From REEB95 sp963762425 (GTDB taxonomy: Bacteria > Pseudomonadota > Alphaproteobacteria > ATCC43930 > CGMCC-115725), in contig CAVXKY010000023.1 of assembly GCA_963762425.1 (NCBI GenBank), positions 1 to 64,000 of the forward strand: DNA of 64,000 nt, in the 5' to 3' direction. The position numbers and the translations under genes are program-made. Shown here piece by piece: positions 38,064-45,576 of this stretch; the first letter of the stretch is position 1; the number at the start of each line of letters is the position of its first letter. Below the pieces are notes generated by a model, which ran no database searches, was not told where the DNA came from, and saw nothing but the letters and a program-made list of their open reading frames with translations.

Positions 38064-38411
38064 ATGAAAAATACCGTTTGGATCACTCTGGCTATCACTG
38101 TGCTTCCGGCTATGCCGGCGCTGTCGCAGTCCATGGGAACACCGCCTCACGCGCTGGGTTCACCCTCCCCCGCGCCCATGGCCATGCCCCACCAGACCCA
38201 ATCGAAGCTGCACATGCCGCATGGGATGGGCGACAACCCGGCCGGGCGCCGGGCGACTGACGCCCTCAATCTGCTGGAAGCCAAGGGATATCCGGATTTC
38301 GCCGAATTCGGCCCGGAAGGCGCGAATTTCAGCGCCAGCGTCCTGGACGGCAACGGCAATCGGGTCAAGATCGCCATCAACCCGGATACCGGCGAAATCA
38401 AAGGCCCCTGA
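38064..38411 (+). CDS. Small secreted protein with PepSY-like C-terminal end
   Basis: The 115-aa precursor has a Sec signal peptide (about residues 1-21, cleavage near ALS-QS). A Pro/Met/His-rich linker follows (roughly residues 22-57), which could bind a metal. The C-terminal part (ATDALNLLEAKGYPDFAEF to VKIAINPDTGEIKGP) resembles the beta-strand end of PepSY-type periplasmic domains. Function unknown. A GGAG site precedes the ATG at 38064. It shares an FNR-type box with the divergent alcohol dehydrogenase and sits 96 bp upstream of fixL. Confidence 0.65.
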   Translation: MKNTVWITLAITVLPAMPALSQSMGTPPHALGSPSPAPMAMPHQTQSKLHMPHGMGDNPAGRRATDALNLLEAKGYPDFAEFGPEGANFSASVLDGNGNRVKIAINPDTGEIKGP

Positions 38412-38507
38412 AGCCTGCAAGAAGCCAGCGATAAAGGCCTGGAAGCCGGGGATAAAAGGCCTGCCCTTGTAAACGCGCGCCGGTCCCGCCATGCTGCGGC
38501 GCCCATC

Positions 38508-40007
38508 ATGGCTGAAGGAAAATCCAATCCAGCGGCGCAGGACGCCACCAGCGACCCCTATCGCCAGTTGTTCGACGCAGCGGCGATCGGCATCAAATGG
38601 AGCGCGCCCGACGGCAGGCTGGTCGAAGTCAACCACAGCTTTTGCACCCTCTTGGGATTCGATCGCGCGGAGTTGCTCACGCGCCGCTATGACGACATCA
38701 CCCATCCCGAGGACGCGCCCGAGGACCGCCGCCAATTCGCTCGGCTGATGGCTGGTGAGATTCCGAGCTACGCCATCGAGAAGCGTTATATCCACAAGAG
38801 CGGCGAGCCGGTGCGGGTGCGGGTAACGTCATCATTGATGAAGAGCCCGATACCCTACCGGATATCGATTGTCGAGGACGTGCGCGCCTATCATCAGGCG
38901 GAACGGGTCCGGCAAGAAAGCGAGGCGCGGCTCCGAAGCATTCTCGATGCGGTGCCCGACGCCATGATCGTCATCGACGAGCGCGGATTGATCGAATCCT
39001 TCAGCCCATCGGCCGAGAAGATGTTCGGCTTTGCCGCCGTCGAAATCATCGGCCAGAATGTGAAAGTGCTGATGCCGCAACCTTATCGCGAACAGCATGA
39101 CGGCTATATCGGCCGCTATCTCCACACCGGCGAGCGCCGCATCATCGGCATCGGCCGGCTGGTCACCGGACAACGCAAGGACGGCGGGTTGTTCCCGATG
39201 GAGCTTTCGGTCGGCGAATCGAAACTCGAAGGGCGGCGCGTCTTCACCGGCTTCGTGCGCGACCTGACCGAGCGTGAAAGCGCCGAACGCCGTATCGAGC
39301 AGCTCCAGGGCGAGTTGACGCATGTCGCGCGGCTGAGCGAATTAGGCCAAATGGGCGCCGCGCTGGCGCATGAGTTGAACCAGCCACTCACGGCCATCGT
39401 CAATTATCTCCAGGCCGGAAGGCGCATGCTGCAAGCGGCGGATACGCCTGTCCCGCCGCGGGTGGCCGAGACCATGGAAAAAGCGGCGGCCCAGGCCGAA
39501 CGCGCCGGACAAGTCATCCGCCGCTTGCGCGAATTCGTTGCCCGCGGCGAGACCGACCGCCGGTCAGAAAACGTCAACACCGTGATCGAGGAAGCAGCGG
39601 CGCTTGCCCTGATCGGCGCCAAGAGTGCCGGCGTTACCACGCGCATCACGCTACGCTCCGATCTGCCACCAGTCGTCATGGACAAGGTGCAGATACAGCA
39701 GGTTCTGCTGAATCTCATCCGCAACGCGCTCGAGGCGATGGAAACCTCGGAGGAGCGCATCCTGGTCATCGAGGCCGCGACCAAGGACGGCATGCTCGAG
39801 TTCCGGGTATCCGATACCGGCCCTGGCCTGCCGCCCGAAGTGGCGGGAAACCTGTTTCAGCCCTTCGTCACTACCAAGGCGCGCGGCATGGGCGTGGGGC
39901 TTTCGATCTGCCGCTCGATAATCGAGGCGCATGGCGGCCGTATATCGACCGCGAAGCGGCTGGGCGGCGGCACGGTGTTTGCGTTCACCCTGCCGCTTGA
40001 CGCGTAA
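38508..40007 (+). CDS. fixL: Oxygen-sensing heme-PAS histidine kinase FixL
   Basis: The 499-aa soluble kinase has two PAS domains (about 16-125 and 140-255), a HisKA domain with phospho-acceptor H288 in ALAHELNQPL, and an HATPase domain ending the protein. The second PAS closely matches the heme PAS of Bradyrhizobium FixL. The axial heme ligand is conserved as H197 in PYREQHDGY and the distal gating Arg as R217 in RRIIGIGR. It should bind O2 and autophosphorylate when O2 is low, passing phosphate to FixJ, whose gene follows 11 bp downstream. No transmembrane segments are present, unlike Sinorhizobium FixL. First PAS ligand unknown. Confidence 0.93.
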   Translation: MAEGKSNPAAQDATSDPYRQLFDAAAIGIKWSAPDGRLVEVNHSFCTLLGFDRAELLTRRYDDITHPEDAPEDRRQFARLMAGEIPSYAIEKRYIHKSGEPVRVRVTSSLMKSPIPYRISIVEDVRAYHQAERVRQESEARLRSILDAVPDAMIVIDERGLIESFSPSAEKMFGFAAVEIIGQNVKVLMPQPYREQHDGYIGRYLHTGERRIIGIGRLVTGQRKDGGLFPMELSVGESKLEGRRVFTGFVRDLTERESAERRIEQLQGELTHVARLSELGQMGAALAHELNQPLTAIVNYLQAGRRMLQAADTPVPPRVAETMEKAAAQAERAGQVIRRLREFVARGETDRRSENVNTVIEEAAALALIGAKSAGVTTRITLRSDLPPVVMDKVQIQQVLLNLIRNALEAMETSEERILVIEAATKDGMLEFRVSDTGPGLPPEVAGNLFQPFVTTKARGMGVGLSICRSIIEAHGGRISTAKRLGGGTVFAFTLPLDA

Positions 40008-40018
40008 AGGTCCCGACC

Positions 40019-40633
40019 ATGGCGAACAATCCAACCATCATCATCGTGGACGACGACGAGGCGGTGCGCGATTCGCTCTCCATGCTGATCGAAAGTGCGG
40101 GGATGAAATCCCAGACCTTCGGCTCCTGCCGCGAATTCCTGGCCAAGCAGACGCTGCCTCAACACACCTGCCTGCTGCTCGACGTTCACATGCCGGAAAT
40201 GAGCGGCCTTCAGTTGCTGGACGAGATGGCAAAACGCGGTATCAGACTGCCCGTCATCGTCATGACCGGCCAAGCCGACGTACCCTTGGCGGTACGGGCG
40301 ATGAAGGCCGGCGCGGCCGATTTCATCGAAAAGCCCTTTACCGACGAACTCATGCTCGACGCTATCCAGCGCGCGTTGAAAGCACCCGCCAAAAAATTGT
40401 CCGCTGATCCGGCCATTAAAGAACGCCTCGCTCAACTCAGCCCGCGCGAACACGAGGTGCTATTGCACATGGTCGCCGGCAACCCCAACAAGGTTGCCGC
40501 TTATAACCTCGGCATCAGCCCGCGCACGGTGGAAATCCACCGCGCGCGCGTCATGGAGAAGATGGCGGCGCGCAGCCTGTCGGAACTCGTGCGCATGGCG
40601 CTGGCTGCCGGCGTCGAGCCGGGCTCCGGATAA
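40019..40633 (+). CDS. fixJ: Response regulator FixJ
   Basis: The 204-aa regulator has a receiver domain with acidic pocket VDDDE, phospho-acceptor D55 in LLLDVHMPEMSG and KPF at the conserved Lys. A LuxR/GerE-type helix-turn-helix follows (LSPREHEVL to VEIHRARVMEKM). Activated FixJ normally switches on a fixK/fnr-type gene. A tandem CTACGTA element before the fnr gene at 43282 is the likely target. The gene is co-transcribed with fixL. Confidence 0.93.
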   Translation: MANNPTIIIVDDDEAVRDSLSMLIESAGMKSQTFGSCREFLAKQTLPQHTCLLLDVHMPEMSGLQLLDEMAKRGIRLPVIVMTGQADVPLAVRAMKAGAADFIEKPFTDELMLDAIQRALKAPAKKLSADPAIKERLAQLSPREHEVLLHMVAGNPNKVAAYNLGISPRTVEIHRARVMEKMAARSLSELVRMALAAGVEPGSG

Positions 40634-40642
40634 ACACTGGGA

Positions 40643-41050
40643 TTACCGGGATTGGACGCCCGACAAGCCCGGCACCAGCTCAACTTCGACGATGCGGAAG
40701 GTATGTTCCGGGCCCCGTGATTCACGCACAGTCATGTATTCATCCGGACGGATAATCTACTTGTCGAAATGAAATTACCGGCTTGTCACCCGCGTCGCCG
40801 GAAGCATAGCAGAACGCCCACCGTCCCCGTGCCGTGTGCAAGATTTCTCCGACCTCGTCGCCCTCACCTTCCCAGAAGCGATGAACCGTGCACAACTCGG
40901 GCGTCTTGTCGTAGGCCTTTTTGTCGAAATGGCCGCCCGCTTGCAACGGCAGAATGAATTCGTAGCCGGGCGATGGCTGCCCTCGGGGAAACCTGGAGCC
41001 CGCGCCAATTCCAAGCGGACGCGCATCCAGGACGTTGCCGTTCCCATCAA
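40643..41050 (-). pseudogene. Small conserved-looking hypothetical protein, two apparent frameshifts
   Basis: Three frame segments together give one plausible 135-aa protein. It would begin at the ATG overlapping the usp stop (TGATG, 41050), but only if one base is added in the GGG just after it; then NGNVLDARPLGIGAGSRF to FRQVDYPS is open. At about 40752 a second single-base shift leads into DEYMTVRESRGPEHTFRIVEVELV and the TAA at 40643. One insertion and one deletion leave a length divisible by three. The sequence GHFDKKAYDK and EYMTVRE-x5-HTFRIVEVE look like a genuine small-protein family, but I cannot name it. Real decay or sequencing error are both possible; the coding pattern favours error. 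Confidence 0.5.
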
Positions 41051-41901
41051 TGCGAGAGCAGCACGGGCAAAAGGCTATTCCCGACGATTTCGCGGGTGGC
41101 GCCGCCGAATAGGAATTCGCGCCAGGGTGCGTGGCCATAACCGCCCATCAGCAGCAGATCGGCGGCCTCATCACGCGCCGCTGATAAAATTTGCCCGCCA
41201 GGATTGGCACCAGGGACTGGCCAAATGCTACGATGCGCCGCCGCAACGCCGTGCCAGGAGAGGTATTCGAGTAGGCTCTTGTCACCAGTCTCTTCGCCAG
41301 ATTTTGCCACCGAGATAACGACAGCACTACGCGCCGCCTGCAGCATCGGCAGCGACAAGGCGACTGCATGCACCGCCGCGGGCGACCCGTTCCAACCGAT
41401 AGCGATGACCTCACCTATCGATTCCGGAGCCTTTGCCGGCGCCAGGAGTACCGGACGGCCCGAACGGATTAAAACTTGCTCGACCGTGTCGCTATGCGGC
41501 TGATCGATGACACGATCCGAACGGCCGAGGACGACCAAATCGAAAAAGCGCGCGCGCTCGGCGACGCTGGCTGGAGCATCGCCGGCTTCCTGTCGCCACG
41601 CCGCCGAAGGCGTATTCCGACCCGTGGAACGGTCGACCGAGAGGCCGTGGCGGGCCACGGTTTTCTCGAACCCGGCCTTGGCCCTGGTGGCGATCGCCTT
41701 GCCGTCCTCGATGAAGCGATCGACCAGATCGGCGTTAACCGGCATATCAAAGCCAGCGGCGACAATGAAGTCACGCAGATCGGGCACCACATGAAAGCCT
41801 TCGAGATGCGCATCGAAACGCTTGGCCAAACGGCAGGCGAGTTCGACTGCGCCGTCACTGGCGGAGCCGCCGCTGGTGGGGGCGAGAATGGTCGTGGTCA
41901 T
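41047..41901 (-). CDS. Universal stress protein, two tandem UspA domains
   Basis: The 284-aa protein comprises two Usp folds. The second retains the ATP-binding pattern G-x2-G-x9-G in MGGYGHAPWREFLFGGATREI (residues near 255-275, quoted as the family site); the first is more degenerate (VVLGRSDRV to IRSGRPVLLAP). Tandem Usp proteins under FNR/FixK control are common in oxygen-limited alphaproteobacteria. It is preceded on the same strand, 22 bp away, by a 31-codon membrane-peptide gene. A perfect FNR-type box at 42128-42141 lies upstream of both. Confidence 0.88.
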   Translation of the reverse strand: MTTTILAPTSGGSASDGAVELACRLAKRFDAHLEGFHVVPDLRDFIVAAGFDMPVNADLVDRFIEDGKAIATRAKAGFEKTVARHGLSVDRSTGRNTPSAAWRQEAGDAPASVAERARFFDLVVLGRSDRVIDQPHSDTVEQVLIRSGRPVLLAPAKAPESIGEVIAIGWNGSPAAVHAVALSLPMLQAARSAVVISVAKSGEETGDKSLLEYLSWHGVAAAHRSIWPVPGANPGGQILSAARDEAADLLLMGGYGHAPWREFLFGGATREIVGNSLLPVLLSH

Positions 41902-41923
41902 GACCAGATGCCTTCCGTATCTT

Positions 41924-42019
41924 TCAAGGGTTGCGCCAAGATTCCCAGGCCAGCGTCAGTATGAAAGCGAGCGCCCCGATTATGACTAGGCTCAGATAGG
42001 CGATTTCACCGGTGGACAT
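41924..42019 (-). CDS. 31-aa single-span membrane peptide
   Basis: A short open frame encodes a peptide starting MSTGEIAYLSLVI and ending WESWRNP. About 19 consecutive residues are hydrophobic (from A7 to W25), giving one membrane helix with an acidic N-terminal and basic C-terminal end. It has a very strong ribosome-binding site, GAGGAGGGA, 5-6 nt before the ATG at 42019. It lies 109 bp downstream of a perfect FNR-type box and 22 bp before the universal stress protein gene. Size and architecture recall small oxidase or membrane-complex subunits such as CydX or CcoQ, but no oxidase genes are near, so partner and role are unknown. Confidence 0.65.
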   Translation of the reverse strand: MSTGEIAYLSLVIIGALAFILTLAWESWRNP

Positions 42020-42127
42020 GGCGTCCCTCCTCTCAGTCGAACAAGGGTTTCAGGAATTGGTGATTCGCGATCTCCTAAGCTTTCGATTTCACTGTCGGTA
42101 AATTGCGTCATGCGGCGGAGACGCGCA

Positions 42128-42141
42128 TTGACCCAGATCAA
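42128..42141. promoter_or_regulatory. FNR/FixK-type box, TTGACCCAGATCAA (perfect)
   Basis: Exact TTGA-N6-TCAA match between the end of the receiver gene and the small membrane peptide gene. It should drive the minus-strand peptide-usp unit; a -41.5 position predicts a start near 42093 with a leader of about 75 nt. Confidence 0.75.
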
Positions 42142-42145
42142 CCGC

Positions 42146-42502
42146 TTATGCGTCCGCCAGCGCGTCGCGGATTGCGCCAAGCAGTGGCATCGTGGTCACC
42201 GGTTTCTCTAAGAACGCGACAACGCCGAGCTCTTGCGCGCGCTTGTGGATGACGGGGTTGGCGCCGCCAGTAATCAGGATCACCGGCAGATCGCTGCCGG
42301 CGCATTCGGCCGAGGCCATGAAATCGAGTCCGGTCATACCCGGCAGATGATGGTCAAGGATCAGGCAATCCTTGCCTTCCGGCTTGTAGGCTCTGGTGAA
42401 TTCCGCCGCCGAGGAAAAACTAGCGACCTTGAAGCCGTAGGATTCGAGCAACAGCGCGAGCGAATCCCTCACGGCGTCATCATCATCGAGAATGTAAATC
42501 AC
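42146..42502 (-). CDS. Single-domain response regulator (receiver only)
   Basis: The 118-aa protein is a lone receiver with acidic pocket LDDDD, phospho-acceptor D50 in CLILDHHLPGMTG and Lys in FLEKPV. It resembles the FixJ receiver but has no DNA-binding domain. It lies 24 bp downstream of the fnr gene in the same operon. It may accept phosphate from FixL and act as a phosphate sink or feedback modulator; that role is inferred from gene order only. Confidence 0.88.
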   Translation of the reverse strand: MIYILDDDDAVRDSLALLLESYGFKVASFSSAAEFTRAYKPEGKDCLILDHHLPGMTGLDFMASAECAGSDLPVILITGGANPVIHKRAQELGVVAFLEKPVTTMPLLGAIRDALADA

Positions 42503-42526
42503 GGAGCTGGCTTTCCAATCTAATGA

Positions 42527-43282
42527 TTACTCGTCGTCTCCACCGATTCCGTCGGCAAGATCGGCAAGCGCCTCGGCGTCGGCGACGCGCACCTTGCCGC
42601 CTACCAGCGCGATGCAGCCGCTGCCTTTTAGCACGGTGAAAACGCGGCTTACCGTTTCAGTGGTGAGGCCGAGATAATCGGCGATGTCGGTGCGGGTCAT
42701 CGGCAACTCGATCCAGCCGCTATTGCGGCCGGACCGGCCCTGCCGGCGGACGAGAGACAACAGGAGCGAAGCCGCGCGTTCATGCGCGGTTTTGCGACCA
42801 AGCAGAACCATCTGGTCTTGCGCGGCAGTGAGCGCGCGCGTAATCAGCTTCAGGAGCTGGCTCTCCAAGCCAGGGAAATCGGCATACATGCGATCGAGAT
42901 GGCGACGTGGAAAGCGGCACAGGCTTACCGGCGTCACCGCCTCGGCGCTGTAGTTGTATTTGTCCGCGTCACCAAAACCGAAAAGGTCACCTGGAAACAA
43001 GAAACCCGTGACCGCACGGCGGCCATCAGACAGCAGCTTGAAGAGCTTTACAGTGCCTTCGGTGACGGTGAAAAAGTGGGTCGCTGGATCTCCCTCATTG
43101 AGGAAAGTCTTGCCAGCTTCGATCTCCTGCGACGAATGCGTGAGCGAAAAGCGCGGCAAATTCTCGGCCTTGACCGCGGCGCAGAGACCTCGGGGCCGTG
43201 TCGAGCAATTCTTACAGACATCGGCCTGAGCGATGGCCGGAAATGCTACGGGACGGGCAGCGACGGAAACGGCGAGCGGCAT
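42527..43282 (-). CDS. fnr: FNR-type iron-sulfur transcription regulator
   Basis: The 251-aa CRP/FNR protein has the N-terminal cysteines C23, C26 and C34 (CX2CX7C) plus an internal C122 in SLCRFP. That is the full set for an oxygen-labile 4Fe-4S cluster, which rhizobial FixK lacks. The recognition helix LTTETVSRV has E209, S212 and R213, the FNR residues that read TTGA-N6-TCAA. The ATG at 43282 follows GGGAGAG; the in-frame extension to 43330 is unlikely. Tandem CTACGTA repeats 76-92 bp upstream suggest FixJ control. It is followed by a receiver gene. It is the best candidate regulator of the eight boxes in this window. Confidence 0.92.
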   Translation of the reverse strand: MPLAVSVAARPVAFPAIAQADVCKNCSTRPRGLCAAVKAENLPRFSLTHSSQEIEAGKTFLNEGDPATHFFTVTEGTVKLFKLLSDGRRAVTGFLFPGDLFGFGDADKYNYSAEAVTPVSLCRFPRRHLDRMYADFPGLESQLLKLITRALTAAQDQMVLLGRKTAHERAASLLLSLVRRQGRSGRNSGWIELPMTRTDIADYLGLTTETVSRVFTVLKGSGCIALVGGKVRVADAEALADLADGIGGDDE

Positions 43283-43357
43283 GGTTTCTCTCCCGATGCG
43301 GTAATCTTGGGACCATGAATACGCGCGCACGGATTCGGACGGAATTCGGAGTTGTAC

Positions 43358-43374
43358 CTACGTAGTTCTACGTA
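43358..43374 (-). promoter_or_regulatory. Tandem CTACGTA repeats, candidate FixJ binding site
   Basis: Two identical CTACGTA heptamers (43358-43364 and 43368-43374) are spaced exactly 10 bp, one helical turn, 76-92 bp before the fnr ATG. On the coding strand they read TACGTAG. Published FixJ-selected sites centre on a GTA(A/C)GTAG-type core as I recall, which is close. A FixJ dimer on this element would connect FixLJ to fnr. Confidence 0.6.
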
Positions 43375-43382
43375 TTATGCGG

Positions 43383-43715
43383 CTAGCGCGACAGCTCACC
43401 GCGGACGATTTCGGCCCGCGCCTTGGTGGTGAATTGCTGGATTCGGGCTTCGATATCTTCGCGACTCACGGGCATGCCTCGGGCGAGTAGATCCCGCATG
43501 ACGCGCGTTACTATGGCAGTGGGCTCCGTATGCGTGGCCCCCTCCGCCACCAGAGTCTTGACGTAATCCTCGGCTGTCTTGACGGTCATTCCCATGTGCC
43601 GCGCCGCCCACCAGCCCAGCAAGGAATTGCGCCGCGCCGCGACCTTGAAAGCCAATTCCTGATCTGCAGCGAGCTTGCGCTCGAAGGCGCGTTCGCGTTC
43701 ATCGAAAGTCGTCAT
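43383..43715 (-). CDS. DUF1476 / F1-ATPase zeta-subunit family protein
   Basis: The 110-aa protein matches the alphaproteobacterial ATP synthase inhibitor zeta family. The start TTFDERERAFERKLAADQELAFKVAARRNSLLGWWAA (residues 2 to about 38, described here as one conserved block) and the four-helix pattern are typical. In Paracoccus the zeta subunit blocks the ATP hydrolysis rotation of F1Fo through its N terminus. This copy sits next to fnr with a perfect FNR-type box centred 40 bp upstream, not with an atp operon. It may be a low-oxygen paralogue that limits ATP hydrolysis when respiration stops. No clear ribosome-binding site is seen; the box spacing would place transcription close to the start codon. 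Confidence 0.85.
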   Translation of the reverse strand: MTTFDERERAFERKLAADQELAFKVAARRNSLLGWWAARHMGMTVKTAEDYVKTLVAEGATHTEPTAIVTRVMRDLLARGMPVSREDIEARIQQFTTKARAEIVRGELSR

Positions 43716-43748
43716 CTAATCAGTCTGCCAGCCCCCTATATGATGGCA

Positions 43749-43762
43749 TTGATTCATATCAA
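43749..43762. promoter_or_regulatory. FNR/FixK-type box, TTGATTCATATCAA (perfect)
   Basis: A perfect box with palindromic TTGAT/ATCAA arms, centred 40 bp upstream of the DUF1476 start. Transcription from -41.5 would make that mRNA nearly leaderless. Confidence 0.75.
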
Positions 43763-43779
43763 AGGCGTTGCCCCGGGCT

Positions 43780-43818
43780 GTGAGAAAGAAACCGGCGCCG
43801 AATGGGGTCCGGCGCCGG
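43780..43818 (-). terminator. Rho-independent-like terminator of hsp20
   Basis: Reading on the minus strand after the hsp20 stop, an 8-bp GC stem (CCGGCGCC at 43811-43818 pairing with GGCGCCGG at 43792-43799) with an 11-nt loop is followed by the T-rich tract TTTCTTTCTC. This separates hsp20 from the DUF1476 promoter. Confidence 0.55.
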
Positions 43819-43871
43819 GCAGTAGGCCTGGGGACCGCAGGGGAACTGACGGTCCGAAGGCGGTAAAGTGG

Positions 43872-44357
43872 TCAATGCGTCTTGATTTCGATCTTTTTCT
43901 GCTGTTTTTGGGATTCGGGGGTCTTGGGCAGCGTCACGGTCAGGACGCCCTTCGAGAAATCGGCCGCGATCTTGCCGCGGTCGACGCCCTCGGGCAACGC
44001 AAAGGCGCGTTGGAACGAGCCATAGGAGCGCTCGGAAACGTAGGTGTTCTTGCCCTTCTCCTCCTTCTCCTGACGCTTCTCGCCCTTGAGGACGAGCGTG
44101 TCCTCGTTGACGCTCACATCGATATCCTTCTCCTCGACGCCCGGCATTTCGGCCGCGATCTTGTAGGCCTTGTCGTCCTCGGTCACGTCAACCGCAGGAA
44201 CGGTGAAGGCAAGATCCGGCGAAGCGCCGAAGAAAGACGGGAAGGATGGGACACCGAAACGGTCGAACAGCCGATCCATCTCCCCGCGAAACGAAGTCCA
44301 AACATCGGGGGTCGTGACCTGTTTCTTGACGGCCACAGAGGTTGGGGCGTTTGCCAT
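43872..44357 (-). CDS. Hsp20/alpha-crystallin small heat-shock protein
   Basis: The 161-aa chaperone has the alpha-crystallin domain (about residues 55-150): PAVDVTEDDKAYKIAAEMPGV, the hydrophobic ALPEGVD strand, and the conserved GVLTVTLPK (A-x-x-x-G-V-L). It holds unfolded proteins in the cytoplasm. The ATG has an AGAGGAGA site. A perfect, palindromic FNR-type box (44418-44431) is centred 67 bp upstream, so it appears to be oxygen-controlled rather than only heat-controlled. A hairpin terminator follows. Confidence 0.93.
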   Translation of the reverse strand: MANAPTSVAVKKQVTTPDVWTSFRGEMDRLFDRFGVPSFPSFFGASPDLAFTVPAVDVTEDDKAYKIAAEMPGVEEKDIDVSVNEDTLVLKGEKRQEKEEKGKNTYVSERSYGSFQRAFALPEGVDRGKIAADFSKGVLTVTLPKTPESQKQQKKIEIKTH

Positions 44358-44417
44358 GAATGGTCTCCTCTGATCTGAATATTGCTTTCAATATAAACCG
44401 GGAGCCGGCGCCCGGCA

Positions 44418-44431
44418 TTGATCTGGATCAA
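44418..44431. promoter_or_regulatory. FNR/FixK-type box, TTGATCTGGATCAA (perfect)
   Basis: TTGAT-N4-ATCAA, the ideal FNR consensus, lying between the end of the ABC-2 permease gene and hsp20. A -41.5 position gives a transcript start about 26 nt before the hsp20 ATG. Confidence 0.8.
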
Positions 44432-44437
44432 TGCGGC

Positions 44438-45571
44438 CTAATCGAGCGATTTGCGGAAGCGCAGGATGCTTATTCCCAGCAGACCGGCGCCGAGCGCCGC
44501 CATGCCGAGCATGTCGGGCCAGAGCGCGTCGAGCCCCACGCCTTTGATGAATGTGCCGCGGATGACGACGAGGTAATAGCGCAATGGATCGAGATAAGTG
44601 AGCCATTGCAGTATAACGGGCATGCTGCTGATCGGAAAGGCGAAGCCCGACAGCGTGAACATCGGATTGAGCACGAAGAAATTCGAGGCGAAGGCCTGCT
44701 GTTGCGTCTTGCAGACGGTCGATATCAAAATCCCGAGCCCGAGTGTGCTGAGCAGGAACAGCACCGTGCCCATAAGCAGGATCAGCGGGTCACCGAAAAA
44801 CGGGACCCGGAACCACACCGTGCCGAAGACCGCGACCAGCGCCACCTCGGCGAGGCCGACGAGGAAAAATGGCACCGTCTTGCCGAGGATAAGCTCGTAT
44901 GGCCGGATGGGACTGACCATGAGCTGTTCGAGCGTACCGACCTCGCGTTCGCGCACGATGGCCGAAGCGGTGAGACTCACGACCAGCATCAGAGTCAAGC
45001 TGCCGACCACGCCGGGCACGAAGAACCAGCGGCCGTTGAGATCTGGGTTGTACCACGGGCGCGTTTCGAGATTGACCGTCACCGGCTTGGCATTCGCGCC
45101 GGCTAGTCCGCGCCGCACCAAATCGGCGGCGTAATCGGCGGAATATTGCCCCGCGATCAGATTGACGTATCCCAGCGCGATCAGCGCGGTGTTGGAATTG
45201 GTGCCGTCGACGATCACCTGGAACGGCGCGGTCTGGCCCTTACGCAGGAGGTTGGCAAATCCGGGATGGATGACCAGCGCGACTGCCGCATCGCTGCGAT
45301 CTATGGCATGTGCGATCTGGGCGTCAGTGGATGCCGTCTCGACAATCGTGAATCGGTCGGTGAAACTGAAACGCGACAGGAGTTCGCGACTCTCCTGTGT
45401 CTGATCACGGTCGAGCACCACGGTGGAGACGTGATAGACCTCGAAGGTGGCGGCATAGCCGAAGACGAGCATCTGGACGAGCGGCGGCACGATCAGCCGG
45501 AAGCGCGCCCACTTGTCGCGCTTGAGCTCGATGAATTCCTTGATGACGATGCGCCAGATGCGGTCGAACAT
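44438..45571 (-). CDS. ABC-2 type exporter permease
   Basis: The 377-aa permease has an N-terminal helix, a large periplasmic domain (about residues 45-175) and a C-terminal block of five helices, the YhhJ/YbhR-like layout. The segment REREVGTLEQLMVSPIRPYELILGK is the conserved cytoplasmic coupling element. The start at 45571 (MFDRIWRIV) is preferred; an upstream open frame to 46090 lies over the preceding permease gene and is not real. It is the last gene of the HlyD-ATPase-ATPase-permease-permease operon, 5 bp after its paralogue. Confidence 0.9.
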   Translation of the reverse strand: MFDRIWRIVIKEFIELKRDKWARFRLIVPPLVQMLVFGYAATFEVYHVSTVVLDRDQTQESRELLSRFSFTDRFTIVETASTDAQIAHAIDRSDAAVALVIHPGFANLLRKGQTAPFQVIVDGTNSNTALIALGYVNLIAGQYSADYAADLVRRGLAGANAKPVTVNLETRPWYNPDLNGRWFFVPGVVGSLTLMLVVSLTASAIVREREVGTLEQLMVSPIRPYELILGKTVPFFLVGLAEVALVAVFGTVWFRVPFFGDPLILLMGTVLFLLSTLGLGILISTVCKTQQQAFASNFFVLNPMFTLSGFAFPISSMPVILQWLTYLDPLRYYLVVIRGTFIKGVGLDALWPDMLGMAALGAGLLGISILRFRKSLD

Positions 45572-45576
45572 GGGGT

